Assembly: GCF_016586165.1 (NCBI RefSeq)
Contig: NZ_BCPR01000032.1
Location: forward strand, 1-52,415
DNA length: 52,415 nt
Origin: Dyella sp. EPa41
GTDB taxonomy: Bacteria; Pseudomonadota; Gammaproteobacteria; Xanthomonadales; Rhodanobacteraceae
Reading direction: 5' to 3'
Made by a program: the position numbers and the translations under genes. The first letter of the stretch is position 1. Each line of letters starts with the position of its first letter. Positions 8,701-15,754 of this stretch are shown here, in pieces. The notes beneath the pieces were generated by a model that was given only the letters and a program-made list of their open reading frames with translations, was not told where the DNA came from and did not search any database.

Positions 8701-8940
8701 GCCACCATCCTGCTGGGCCTGTCCTTCGCGGCCATCGTGTATGCCGTGCTGCAGTTGGAAAAGGACGCACTGCTGGGGCGCATGTTCACCGCCGACAAGG
8801 ATCACCTCACGCTGGGCGGGGCGTTGTCGGCGTTGTGGCCCAAGCTGCTGGCCTTCGGCTCCATCCTGGTGATGGTCTTCCTTCCCAGCGCATGGGACTG
8901 GGTGGGCGGACTGGTGAAGGCGATCAATTCGCTGCATTGA
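5743..8940 (+). CDS. Large uncharacterised receptor-like protein: periplasmic binding-protein-like domain plus eight membrane spans
   Basis: 1065 residues; I recognise no described family. The ATG at 5743 was chosen for the GGGAGGAGGG ribosome binding site; an earlier frame-open start at 5641 has none. A signal peptide (ILPVLVLWHALSVACLLPAG, cleavage near AVARA) leads to a ~600-residue exported domain. It has repeated strand/Rossmann-like segments: FVVGETPTSG (~168), DVIGPSFSGS (~235), VVVLSEESSFGEGA (~337), AAVIIVATDVRDRL (~463) and LPIVLEQDN (~490). VIGPxxSG followed by two alternating lobes resembles a type 1 periplasmic binding-protein (Venus-flytrap) fold. Several Cys pairs suit the periplasm. 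Eight hydrophobic segments follow at ~654, 711, 751, 802, 836, 952, 983 and 1033. A ~90-residue loop between spans 5 and 6 should be cytoplasmic. No kinase, GGDEF, HAMP or transporter motif is seen. Fold and sensing role are inferred. Confidence 0.6.
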   Translation: MELGEDKPRHGKGLARILPVLVLWHALSVACLLPAGVARATDAPPGYFMTTSQLADPLKPFAHLPSHASVRVQAAVIALPDPLETRLGRAFDVEVGAVISAFQASGYALDGFALAWSPRKPGDGDSYPGSDGPARNLPGVLLFRHDNWRGCHAPPDPEAFCGSTYYALFVVGETPTSGVHPEAFDVAARCVMAVDGMQDLGAAADVASLDCHAIAKDAKSSDGLMKTLGCGRRLDVIGPSFSGSMESMAAALGRVAADAAAWTCAGSGARGLKIRLVSPSASVDDNENINSHAYLKAADVPSFKVSFEYRALAYSVADQMDTVMDYLEPRLGPDGNVVVLSEESSFGEGARHLATDRLGPRNAICTRRHEGESSAGQHCWGHLVNVQFPPNIAAIRAEHVKARQDEDAQRKQFLPDRLLELDLTGVDKSADQPPTYQPSLTSRSDELMLYQTFDALKKYIRPAAVIIVATDVRDRLFLLSEVRDLLPGSLPIVLEQDNLLAHPDYRDISRGSITMPAGQSLICLNSDNEPMPCPPGEGKRSLSSTGEDTWTCPLVPRHFAFATDYAANMFRAAARLARLQYLPAEKQDTFTAADETWLAPPMLVATLAGFQYVDIQSKPSDTAIATSPCKAKPLPQGRQDILIVADARIQLQEPVYLAMTLFFAVMLAVASWLAWNGRDVSLVAFPVCRHALRWMRVTPNAAEPLRHTSSGWLLAWLAFALAGLVIAGAKVITMLPPPSYGDTNLAHGRDPWALLALCLGYGCFVAFAALRLLDWNAHSNVLSQAMGEDSRFGVRLRQQGHWHAVAGALILLVCLPLSVNDMTPTNTDHPWISELSGIFALGGSAFFFVLLGETFDRWRRTCLELAKVIPLVREKTGLAEWPTPCLLDERPRSPFNIVMRSDNYDAWRRQPQSAWAAQTRSLLDHAWPFGAGGPSFPVWQAQLVSEMKLAAAAVRTCAWCAVLGATLALMLMQVYPPVYPRLQTTAATILLGLSFAAIVYAVLQLEKDALLGRMFTADKDHLTLGGALSALWPKLLAFGSILVMVFLPSAWDWVGGLVKAINSLH

Positions 8941-8961
8941 GCCGTCGCGCATGGCGACGGC
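8941..8961. terminator. Hairpin between convergent genes
   Basis: GCCGTCGC-GCATG-GCGACGGC is a perfect 8-bp stem starting directly after the stop codon of the large membrane protein and 7 bases from the stop of the convergent acetyltransferase gene. Neither strand has a T-run. A shared, factor-assisted terminator is plausible. Confidence 0.5.
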
Positions 8962-8968
8962 CGGCGCT

Positions 8969-9535
8969 TCATCGCGCGAGCCATTCGCGAAAGGCCTGCG
9001 TCCCGGCGAGCTCGGGGAAGGGCGTCACGGGTCGTGGCGGATGCTCCGGCGCCTGCAGCTGCTTCTGCCACACGCCCACGTCCCACCATTGGCCGAGCTT
9101 GTAACCGCAGCTGCGCCAGACACCCGCCGGGGTGAACCCCATGGCGTCGTGCATCGCCACGCTGCTTTCGCCGGGCAGGGTGATCACGCCCACGGCCTGG
9201 TTGATGCCCTGCAGCCGCATCACGTCAAGCAAGGCAGCATAAAGCCGGCGCGCGATGCCGCGGCGGCGCGCATCGGCATGGACGTAGATGGACGTCTCGG
9301 CGATCCAGTCGTAGGCGGCGCGCTCGCGAAAACGACTGGCATAGGCGTAGGCCAGCACGCGGCCGTCCTCCTCCCAGACCAGCCATGGATATTGCCGAAG
9401 CCGCGTCACGATGCGCTCGCGCATCGCATCGGCGCCGGGCAGGTCGGTCTCGAAGGTCTCCACGCCGCGCAGTACCGAGGGCGTGTAGATGTCGTGGACG
9501 GCCGCGGCGTCGTCGGGGCGGGCGGTGCGGATCAT
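8969..9535 (-). CDS. GNAT N-acetyltransferase, phosphinothricin-acetyltransferase-like
   Basis: A 188-residue GNAT protein that transfers acetyl from acetyl-CoA to an amine. MIRTARPDDAAAVHDIYTP and VLRGVETFETD match the PAT/Bar branch (amino-acid and phosphinothricin-type acetyltransferases). YVHADARRRGIARRLYAALL is motif A with the acetyl-CoA pyrophosphate loop (RRRGIA). SVAMHDAMGFTPAGVWRSCG and GQWWDVGVWQ are typical of the branch. The ATG at 9535 overlaps the stop of the preceding gene (ATGA), making this the last gene of a coupled five-gene operon. The real substrate is unknown; activity on phosphinothricin is only a family-level possibility. Confidence 0.8.
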   Translation of the reverse strand: MIRTARPDDAAAVHDIYTPSVLRGVETFETDLPGADAMRERIVTRLRQYPWLVWEEDGRVLAYAYASRFRERAAYDWIAETSIYVHADARRRGIARRLYAALLDVMRLQGINQAVGVITLPGESSVAMHDAMGFTPAGVWRSCGYKLGQWWDVGVWQKQLQAPEHPPRPVTPFPELAGTQAFREWLAR

Positions 9536-9999
9536 GCGAGCGACTTCTCCATGCAGATGCTGAGAGGGTTGGCGCGATGGTCGCCAAAGGGCGCGCAGCG
9601 GCGATAGCCCGCGCGTTCGTAGAGCTCGAGCGCTTCGGCCTGCGCCGTACCGGTTTCCAGGCGGACCACCGTGTTTCCGCTGCGCCGCACTTCGCGCTCC
9701 AGGGCCTCGAGCAGTTGTTTGCCCAGGCCGAGGCCGCGACAGGCGGGCAGCACGTACATGCGCTTCACTTCCACGTAGTCGTCGTGGCGCACGCAGGCGC
9801 CGCAGGCCACCGGCGTGCCGTCGACGCGCGCCGTGAGAAAGGTCACATTCGGCTGCGTGAGTTCGTCGACCGACACCGGATGGATGTTGCCGGTGGGATA
9901 CAGCTCGGCGAGATAGCCGTCCAGTTGCTGGATCAGTGGCGCGACATCCACGGCCGTCGGGTCGTCGACTTCGAATTGCAGCACAGGCGGTTTCAGCAT
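9532..9999 (-). CDS. GNAT N-acetyltransferase
   Basis: A 155-residue GNAT protein. The acetyl-CoA motif is VKRMYVLPACRGLGLGKQLL, with the QxxGxG/A-type loop CRGLGLG; the C-terminal part has ALELYERAGYRRCAPFG. I used the ATG at 9999, which overlaps the last codons of the YdeI-like gene by 7 bases; the longer frame (start at 10041) only translates the neighbour's coding region. Substrate unknown. It is the fourth gene of the amidohydrolase/GNAT operon. Confidence 0.8.
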   Translation of the reverse strand: MLKPPVLQFEVDDPTAVDVAPLIQQLDGYLAELYPTGNIHPVSVDELTQPNVTFLTARVDGTPVACGACVRHDDYVEVKRMYVLPACRGLGLGKQLLEALEREVRRSGNTVVRLETGTAQAEALELYERAGYRRCAPFGDHRANPLSICMEKSLA

Positions 10000-10592
10000 G
10001 ATTCGTACTTCCAGTTGCGGCGCTTGCCTTCGGCCAGCCATTCCAGCGTGGTGGCCAGGCGCTTCTGGCGCGTGGCGTCCGTCTTCGCCTCGTTGATCCA
10101 GTCGATGTACTCGCGCTGGGCGCCCGGCGGAAGGCCTTCGAAGGCCTTGCGTGACGCTGCGTGCCCGCGCTGCGCAAAGGCCGCGGCGAGGTCATCGGGC
10201 ACCACCGCCGGCGCCTTGGCCGATGCCGCGCGCTTTGGTTTCACGCCGCCGTCGACCAGTGCCATGGCCTTCTTCACGTGCGCGACCAGGGTCTTCTTCG
10301 CGGGCAGGTCCTTCAACGTGGCGATCTTGCCGAACTGGCCCATGCCGTCGTCGCCCGCCTCGCCCACCACGTCCTTGTGCAGCCAGAAGCCGAAGCTGCA
10401 GTGCTGCTTGAAAGCGGCCATGTTGCACAGGAGCGAGCCCTTGTAGCTGAAGAAGGGCATGCTCCACTTCAGGCCTTCCTCCACCTCGGGGCAAGCCTCG
10501 TGCACGACCTTGCGCAGATGCTCCAGGATCGGCTGCGCGAAGGGCGCCGCCTTGGCGATATAGGCATCGACGCGTGGATCATGGCTGGCCAT
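9993..10592 (-). CDS. YdeI/DUF1801-family protein
   Basis: A 199-residue protein. The N-terminal half (PRVDAYIAKA, FAQPILEHLRKVVHE, GLKWSMPFFSYKGSLLCNMA) is the DUF1801/YdhG fold. The C-terminal half contains VPDDLAAAFAQ, FEGLPPGAQREYIDWINEAK and TRQKRLATTLEWLAEGKRRN, characteristic of the YdeI OmpD-associated family. Function is poorly known; homologues have been linked to stress or antimicrobial-peptide tolerance, and nothing in this sequence settles it. It starts 9 bp after the upstream GNAT gene and overlaps the downstream one. Confidence 0.8.
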   Translation of the reverse strand: MASHDPRVDAYIAKAAPFAQPILEHLRKVVHEACPEVEEGLKWSMPFFSYKGSLLCNMAAFKQHCSFGFWLHKDVVGEAGDDGMGQFGKIATLKDLPAKKTLVAHVKKAMALVDGGVKPKRAASAKAPAVVPDDLAAAFAQRGHAASRKAFEGLPPGAQREYIDWINEAKTDATRQKRLATTLEWLAEGKRRNWKYESC

Positions 10593-10601
10593 GATGAAAC
10601 C

Positions 10602-11087
10602 TCACAACTCGCGTAGATAGAACTGGTCGCAACTGAAATGACCGGTGCCGCCCATGGGAGCACACAAGGTGGTAAAGCCGTGTTTGCGATAGAGCGCCTG
10701 GGCCGCGTCCATGCCGGTCAGCGTTTCCAGATAGCAGCGGCGGAAGCCGTGCGCGCGTGCCGCGTCGAGACAGCGCAGCATCATCGCGCTGCCGGCGCCG
10801 ATGCCGCGCGCCTCGGGCAGGAAATACATCTTGCGCAGCTCGCAGACGCCTTCGTCGCCGCCTTCCAGCGGCGCCACGCCGCCACCGCCGATGACCGCGC
10901 CGTCCCGTTCCACCACGAAATAGGCGCTGCGCGGTCGCGCGTACGCTTCGTACATGGTGTCCACTTCGGCGTCGTGGATGGCGAAACCCGGGCCGTCGGC
11001 GCCGAATTCAGGCATCACGGCGCGGATGATGCGGGCCATGGCGGCGTTGTCGCGCGCCTCGATGGGGCGTATCAGGTAAGGGCTCAT
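10602..11087 (-). CDS. GNAT N-acetyltransferase
   Basis: A 161-residue GNAT domain. MSPYLIRPIEARDNAAMARI is the usual N-terminal strand-helix, CELRKMYFLPEARGIGAGSA is the acetyl-CoA binding motif (ARGIGAG), and LETLTGMDAAQALYRKHGF is motif B. The C-terminus (HFSCDQFYLREL) is typical of the small RimI-like acetyltransferases. Start ATG overlaps the stop of the amidohydrolase gene (ATGA). Substrate unknown. Confidence 0.82.
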   Translation of the reverse strand: MSPYLIRPIEARDNAAMARIIRAVMPEFGADGPGFAIHDAEVDTMYEAYARPRSAYFVVERDGAVIGGGGVAPLEGGDEGVCELRKMYFLPEARGIGAGSAMMLRCLDAARAHGFRRCYLETLTGMDAAQALYRKHGFTTLCAPMGGTGHFSCDQFYLREL

Positions 11088-12403
11088 GGCGTGTTCTGCG
11101 GGGTGCGGTAGACGGTGCCGTCCTTCATCACGAAGGCGGCCTGCTTGAGGTCGTCGATATGCGTGCTGGGGTCGCCGGTAAACGCGGCCAGGTCGGCACG
11201 CAAGCCCGGGGCGATACGGCCGAACTTGTCCTGCTGGCGCAGGATGCGCGCGGCCACGTCGGTGGCGGCATGCAGGGCCTGCGCCGCGCTCATGCCATCG
11301 CGCACCATGTTGGCCGGTTCGCGCCAGTTGTCGCCGTGGGTGAACACGCCCACGTCGCTGCCGTTGCCGATGGTGACGCCCAGCTTGAGCGCGGTGCGGA
11401 AGGCGCGCTCCGCTTCGCGCATGCGCGCGGTCGGCTCGCCCTGGCCCGGAACGTAGTGCTCGAAATACTGTGCGGTGGCTTCCACCGCGGTGAGCGTGGG
11501 CTCATACGCCACGCCGCGCTGCTTCATCAGGCGGAAGGTGGCCTCGCTGGCGCCGTAGCCGTGCTCGATGCTGTCCACGCCCGCTTCCACGGCCAGGCGC
11601 ACGCCTTCGTCGCTGGAGGCATGCGCGGCCACCGGGCGCCCGGACAGGTGTGCGGTGTCGACTATGGCCTTCATTTCCGCCAGCGACAGCGTCGGTTGCG
11701 TGCTGCCGTCGGCACCGACGCGATAATCGGCGTAGAGCTTGATCCAGTCGGCGCCGTGGCCCGCCTGTTCGCGCGTGGCGCGGATCGCTTCATCCACGCC
11801 GCTCACTTCCTGGGCGCCACCGGGAAGATCGATATCGGGGCGGAACCCGCGCGGGCCCGGTCCATAGCTTGCCGTCGCCACGATCGCGCGTGTCGCCACG
11901 AACAGGCGTGGCCCGGGAATCATGCCTTCGTCGATGGCGCGCTTGACCGAGACATCGGCGAAACCCGCGCCCTCGGTGCCAAGGTCGCGCAGCGTGGTGA
12001 AGCCGGCCATGAGCGTGGCGCGCGCATGCGCGGCGGCCTCGAGCGTGCGGTAATCCTGCGGCTCCTTCAGTACCTGATCGTTCCACAAGGTTTCGTTGTA
12101 GGGATGCAGGAACACGTGGGAATGCAGGTCGATCAGGCCCGGCGTCAGCGTGGTGCCGGGGAGGGCGATGCGTTGGGCGCTGGCCGGGGCGTTGATGGTG
12201 CCGAGCGGACCGACGGCGGCAATCGCGCCGTCATGCACCAGTACGGCCCAGCCCGCATGGGCCGCATCGCCTTCAGCCGTCCAAACGCGGTCGGGAACCA
12301 GCAGGACGTCGCCCTTGGCGGTTGCCGCCGTGGCCGCCGCCGATCCCGCCAACAGCACGGTGGCCAGCGCGCCACGCCACACTTTCCAACGATTCCACCG
12401 CAT
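11084..12403 (-). CDS. Secreted metal-dependent amidohydrolase (imidazolonepropionase/Xaa-Pro dipeptidase-like)
   Basis: A 439-residue TIM-barrel amidohydrolase with a signal peptide (WRGALATVLLAGSAAATAAT), so probably periplasmic. Metal-site residues: LIDLHSHVFLHP (HxH), WIKLYADY (candidate bridging carboxylated Lys), RPVAAHASS and DSIEHGYG (two His), GNGSDVGVF (Asp). The flanking beta-sandwich is present at both ends (LLVPDRVWTAEG; ADLAAFTGDP). These features place it with bacterial Xaa-Pro/Xaa-Arg dipeptidases and related cyclic-amide hydrolases, but specificity cannot be read. ATG at 12403 has GGGGA 7 bases upstream; a GTG codon directly precedes it. First gene of an operon with three GNAT genes and a YdeI gene. 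Confidence 0.82.
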   Translation of the reverse strand: MRWNRWKVWRGALATVLLAGSAAATAATAKGDVLLVPDRVWTAEGDAAHAGWAVLVHDGAIAAVGPLGTINAPASAQRIALPGTTLTPGLIDLHSHVFLHPYNETLWNDQVLKEPQDYRTLEAAAHARATLMAGFTTLRDLGTEGAGFADVSVKRAIDEGMIPGPRLFVATRAIVATASYGPGPRGFRPDIDLPGGAQEVSGVDEAIRATREQAGHGADWIKLYADYRVGADGSTQPTLSLAEMKAIVDTAHLSGRPVAAHASSDEGVRLAVEAGVDSIEHGYGASEATFRLMKQRGVAYEPTLTAVEATAQYFEHYVPGQGEPTARMREAERAFRTALKLGVTIGNGSDVGVFTHGDNWREPANMVRDGMSAAQALHAATDVAARILRQQDKFGRIAPGLRADLAAFTGDPSTHIDDLKQAAFVMKDGTVYRTPQNTP

Positions 12404-12467
12404 CACGGGTCCCCATGCGTCGAAGGCCCGATTCTAGCCAGATGGGGTGGGACGGAGCGAGGTGACT

Positions 12468-12842
12468 TCAGGGGGAGGCGCTGGCGATGGCGGCGGCAAG
12501 GGGCGCGCAATCGCCATCGGGCGCCGCCGTGGCGGCCACGCAGCTGCGGAACCCGGACGGCAGCGAAGTGAAGCTCATGGTGTTGCCTTCGGCGACGGTG
12601 AAGCGCCTGGGCGGCGAGGGGCAGGCCGTGCTGGCCGGCGCGCAGTCGTCGGCGACGACGGTGTAGTGGCATTGGCCGGTTTCGCTGCGCAGGCAGCGGA
12701 AGGTGGCGAGCTGGCCGATGACGTTCACCTGGCTGTAGACCACGTCGTGGCCGTTGGCCATGGCGTGCACGACGACGGTGCGTCCTCGTTCGCAGCCGGT
12801 GAGGCAAAGCAGCAGGCAGATCGATGCAATGAACTTGTTCAT
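12468..12842 (-). CDS. Small cysteine-rich lipoprotein in the LytS/LytTR operon
   Basis: A 124-residue protein beginning MNKFIASICLLLCLTGC, a good lipoprotein signal with Cys17 as the lipidated residue. The mature part holds six further cysteines (TFRCLRSETGQCHY, DDCAPASTACPS, RSCVAATAAPDGDC), enough for three disulfides, so a compact envelope domain is likely. I recognise no family. The ATG at 12842 follows a GAG Shine-Dalgarno; an ATG six bases earlier is also possible. It lies 41 bp behind the response-regulator gene on the same strand, suggesting co-transcription with the two-component system. Confidence 0.7.
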   Translation of the reverse strand: MNKFIASICLLLCLTGCERGRTVVVHAMANGHDVVYSQVNVIGQLATFRCLRSETGQCHYTVVADDCAPASTACPSPPRRFTVAEGNTMSFTSLPSGFRSCVAATAAPDGDCAPLAAAIASASP

Positions 12843-12883
12843 GATCATCTCGTGCGCGGTGGGGTGCGCGTCGTGGACGGGGC

Positions 12884-13645
12884 TTACATGTTCCGGAACA
12901 AAGCCATGAACGGCTGGCTCACCACCAGCGTCTCGGGCCGCTGCTTGAGCCGCAGCGTGCCCTTGCCCGTGTCGTCGCGCACGATGGACGCCACGGCGCG
13001 CAGGTTGACGATGGTGGAGCGGTGAATCTGCTTGAACGTGTTGGGGTCGAGCACGCCGGCCAGCTCGCGGATCGGCGTGCGCAGCAGCGCTTCGCCATCG
13101 GCGGTCATGGCAACGGTGTACTTGTTGTCGGCGCGGAAATAAGCCACGTCGTCCACCATGATCAGGCGCGTTTCGCGGCCGTTGCTGGCGGTGATCCAGG
13201 TGAGCGGGGGGCGCCCCGGGCCACCGCCGGCGCTGAGGTCGCGCAGCAGTGCGGCGAGCGTCGCGGCGTCCGGTACGGGCGTGGCGCGTGCCTTGATGCG
13301 TTGCACGGTGGCGGCCAGGCGTTCCGCCGTGATGGGCTTGAGCAGGTAGTCGATCGCACCGCGTTCGAACGCGTCCACGGCGTACTGGTCGTAGGCCGTG
13401 GTGAACACCACCTGCGTACCCGGGCTGGCCTCGCCCGCGGCGGCGGCGACTTCCAGTCCGCTCAGGCCCGGCATGCGGATGTCGAGGAAGGCGATGTCGG
13501 GGCGATGCAGGTCGATGGCTTCGAGCGCGCTGGCGCCGTCTTCGCATTCGGCGACGATCTCCAGCTCGGGCCAGGTCGTCGTGAGCAGTTCGCGCAACGC
13601 CGTGCGCAACAGCACTTCGTCTTCGGCGATGAGGGCCGTGGTCAT
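12884..13645 (-). CDS. LytTR-family response regulator
   Basis: A 253-residue regulator with a receiver domain (residues 1-~120) and a C-terminal LytTR DNA-binding domain (~150-253). The phosphoacceptor is Asp55 in IAFLDIRMPG; the acidic pair is AEDE at 7-10, the conserved Thr is in FTTAYDQYA and the Lys in DYLLKPI. The LytTR domain shows VDDVAYFRADNKYTVAM and FKQIHRSTIVNLRAV, the usual hallmarks. Its ATG overlaps the kinase stop (ATGA), and a small lipoprotein follows. Target sites are unknown. Confidence 0.92.
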   Translation of the reverse strand: MTTALIAEDEVLLRTALRELLTTTWPELEIVAECEDGASALEAIDLHRPDIAFLDIRMPGLSGLEVAAAAGEASPGTQVVFTTAYDQYAVDAFERGAIDYLLKPITAERLAATVQRIKARATPVPDAATLAALLRDLSAGGGPGRPPLTWITASNGRETRLIMVDDVAYFRADNKYTVAMTADGEALLRTPIRELAGVLDPNTFKQIHRSTIVNLRAVASIVRDDTGKGTLRLKQRPETLVVSQPFMALFRNM

Positions 13646-14943
13646 GACGTGGCCTCCGTGCTGTCCTTGGCGACGCGCACCGGCACGACGATGGTGCTGG
13701 CCACGCCTTCGGGCGCGTTGCTCACGACCGACAGCGAGGCTTCGGGGCCGTAGATCAGGCGCAGGCGTTCGCGCACGTTCTTAAGGCCGATGCCGGTGCC
13801 GCCACTGGCGCCGGTGAAGCCCAGGCCGTCATCCGCCACGGTGATCGCCACCTTGCCGTCGTCGCGGCGCGCGCGAATCCATACCGTGCCGCCACCGGGC
13901 TTGCGTTCCAGGCCGTGCTTGATCGAGTTCTCCACCAAGGTCTGCAGCATCATTGGCGGCAGCGAAATGGGGCGCAGCACGTCGGCCACGTCGATCTCCA
14001 GCGACAGGCGCGGGCCCATGCGCAGCTTCATGATCTCCAGATAGGCCCGCGTGCGTTCCAGTTCGTCGCCCACGGTCGACAACGCATCTTCGGTCAGCGG
14101 CAGCGAGTGGCGCAGGTAGTGGATCAAGTGGCCCAGCATCTGGTCGGCCTGGGCGGGGTCGGTGCGCGTGAGGTATTGCGCGCTGGCCAGCGTGTTGTAG
14201 AGGAAGTGCGGCTCGACCTGGGCGTGCAGCAGGTTCAGGCGGGCGACGGTGCGTTCCTTTTCGCTTTCCGACTGCGCGGCGCGCGCCTTCTCGTGGCGGC
14301 GCTTCTCGGCCACGCGGCGCGTGATGGCACGGGTGATCGCCTCGGCATTCTCCAGATTGGTGCCGTCGTCCACGCGGAACCAGTCGCTCCATGCGCCGGC
14401 TTCCGGCTCGCAGATGAGCGTCACGCTGCTGCTGCCGTCGCCCGGCGTCACCGTGGCGAAGATCTGGTTGCGCAGATGGCCGAACCAGGTGCCGGGATCC
14501 AGCTTTCCGAACGAACGATGGCCATAGGTGATCGGGCGCTGCACCTTGGCGCGGATCTGCAGGCTGTCGCGCGCGCTTTCCACTTCTTCCGTCCGTGGCA
14601 GTTCGCGGATGGCCGCGTCGAGCAGGTCGAACGACTCGTCGGCATCGAAGGGGATTTCCACGCGGCGGCGCTGGCGGTTGCCCAGCGTGTCGTCATCGAC
14701 GCGGCCTGCCACCAGGCGTACGCGGCGCAGGTGCGATACCGCGCCGGTGGCCACCATCAACAGCGCGATGAAGATCAGCAGTACGACCATGCCGCCCACA
14801 TCGTGATGGCGGAACGGCGGGCTGTCGGCGAGCACGAGGGCCACGAACAGGAGCACCAGGAACCACGCCACGACCAGTCGGGCAACGAATAGCAGGCTCT
14901 TCAACACGACACGACCCTGTGGAATGGTGTTGGGGTGGAGCAT
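13642..14943 (-). CDS. LytS/YehU-type sensor histidine kinase
   Basis: A 433-residue membrane kinase. Two transmembrane segments lie near the N-terminus (SLLFVARLVVAWFLVLLFVA and GGMVVLLIFIALLMVATGAV), with a very short periplasmic loop. A ~140-residue region follows, then the His_kinase domain with HAQVEPHFLYNTLASAQYL, where the His of the PHFLYN motif is phosphorylated. The ATPase part has LVENSIKHGL (N-box) and VADDGLGFTGASGGTGIGL (G-boxes). The ATG at 14943 has GAGG upstream; a longer open frame beyond it is only the shadow of the next gene. The very small extracytoplasmic part suggests sensing in or near the membrane. It pairs with the overlapping LytTR regulator. Confidence 0.88.
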   Translation of the reverse strand: MLHPNTIPQGRVVLKSLLFVARLVVAWFLVLLFVALVLADSPPFRHHDVGGMVVLLIFIALLMVATGAVSHLRRVRLVAGRVDDDTLGNRQRRRVEIPFDADESFDLLDAAIRELPRTEEVESARDSLQIRAKVQRPITYGHRSFGKLDPGTWFGHLRNQIFATVTPGDGSSSVTLICEPEAGAWSDWFRVDDGTNLENAEAITRAITRRVAEKRRHEKARAAQSESEKERTVARLNLLHAQVEPHFLYNTLASAQYLTRTDPAQADQMLGHLIHYLRHSLPLTEDALSTVGDELERTRAYLEIMKLRMGPRLSLEIDVADVLRPISLPPMMLQTLVENSIKHGLERKPGGGTVWIRARRDDGKVAITVADDGLGFTGASGGTGIGLKNVRERLRLIYGPEASLSVVSNAPEGVASTIVVPVRVAKDSTEATS

Positions 14944-15043
14944 ACCCAGCCTCGTCGCCACCGGAAGCCGTCTGGCGATGAAACGGGCCTCCGGGCGACG
15001 AAAGCGGGAAACGCCGGGACGAAATCCCCCGCGGGAAAGGGCG

Positions 15044-15673
15044 TTACGGACCGTAAAGCCCGCGGTGCGGGCCGTAGCGATACCACTCGGCGACGGCTTC
15101 AGGCAGCCGTTCGTCCAGGGGCAGGCCGATGGCTTCGCACATCGCCAGCGTGTCCAGCAGCGCAAGCTCCAGCGGGCCTTGCCCCGGCAAACCGGCATGT
15201 TCGCGCTCGAGCATCGCCTCGGCCAGCATCCGCTCGCTCCAGTCGTAAAGCGCGTCGGCCCGCTGGGACAGCTCGGCGACAAGCCAGGGGCGCAGCGGGT
15301 GATGGAGCACCAGGCCTTCGTCCTGCGCAAGCCGGCGTGCCAGCGCGGTGACTTCCGCGCCGATGCCGCGATACCACTCGGTATGTCCGGCGGCCGATGC
15401 AGGCACCACCAGCGGCGCGGGCGCGCGCTGGTCGATCCACGAGGTGAGAAACAGGCGTTCGATACGGCGTGCCTGCGCCACGCGATCCACTTCGATCAAC
15501 AGTCCGCGTTCAAGGTCGAAGAACTCGAAGAAGCGGCGGTGCAGCGTGCGAAAGCGTTGCAGCGGTTCGCGCGAGAAGCCGATCTTCAGCAGGTCTTCGT
15601 CGCGGCAGGGAAGCACGTAGACATACGCGCGTCCACGCGGGGCGAAGCGCGGCTCGATGAATTCCTCATCCAT
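15044..15673 (-). CDS. GIY-YIG-like (T5orf172/MUG113-type) domain protein
   Basis: A 209-residue protein. Near the N-terminus, AYVYVLPCRDEDLLKIGFS followed by REPLQRFRTLH has the spacing of a GIY-YIG nuclease core of the T5orf172/MUG113 type (YVYV...KIGFS...R). A Glu candidate lies in RIERLFLTSW. The C-terminal ~120 residues are helical (VTALARRLAQDEG, LPEAVAEWYRYG) and unfamiliar. Whether it is an active nuclease is unclear. I prefer the ATG at 15673; no good ribosome binding site supports any start. It stands between the kinase operon and liuE with no mobile-element context. Confidence 0.6.
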   Translation of the reverse strand: MDEEFIEPRFAPRGRAYVYVLPCRDEDLLKIGFSREPLQRFRTLHRRFFEFFDLERGLLIEVDRVAQARRIERLFLTSWIDQRAPAPLVVPASAAGHTEWYRGIGAEVTALARRLAQDEGLVLHHPLRPWLVAELSQRADALYDWSERMLAEAMLEREHAGLPGQGPLELALLDTLAMCEAIGLPLDERLPEAVAEWYRYGPHRGLYGP

Positions 15674-15754
15674 GGCAGGGGGCGGAGCAGTCGTCGCGAG
15701 GCGCCGGCGAGGGCAGGATGAGCCCATGCCGTCTCATCGCACCGGACTCGCCCA

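Noticed and set aside
12843-13547. N-terminal extension of the small lipoprotein through the response-regulator region
   Set aside because: The extra residues are an out-of-frame reading of the LytTR gene; the lipoprotein signal begins at MNKF.
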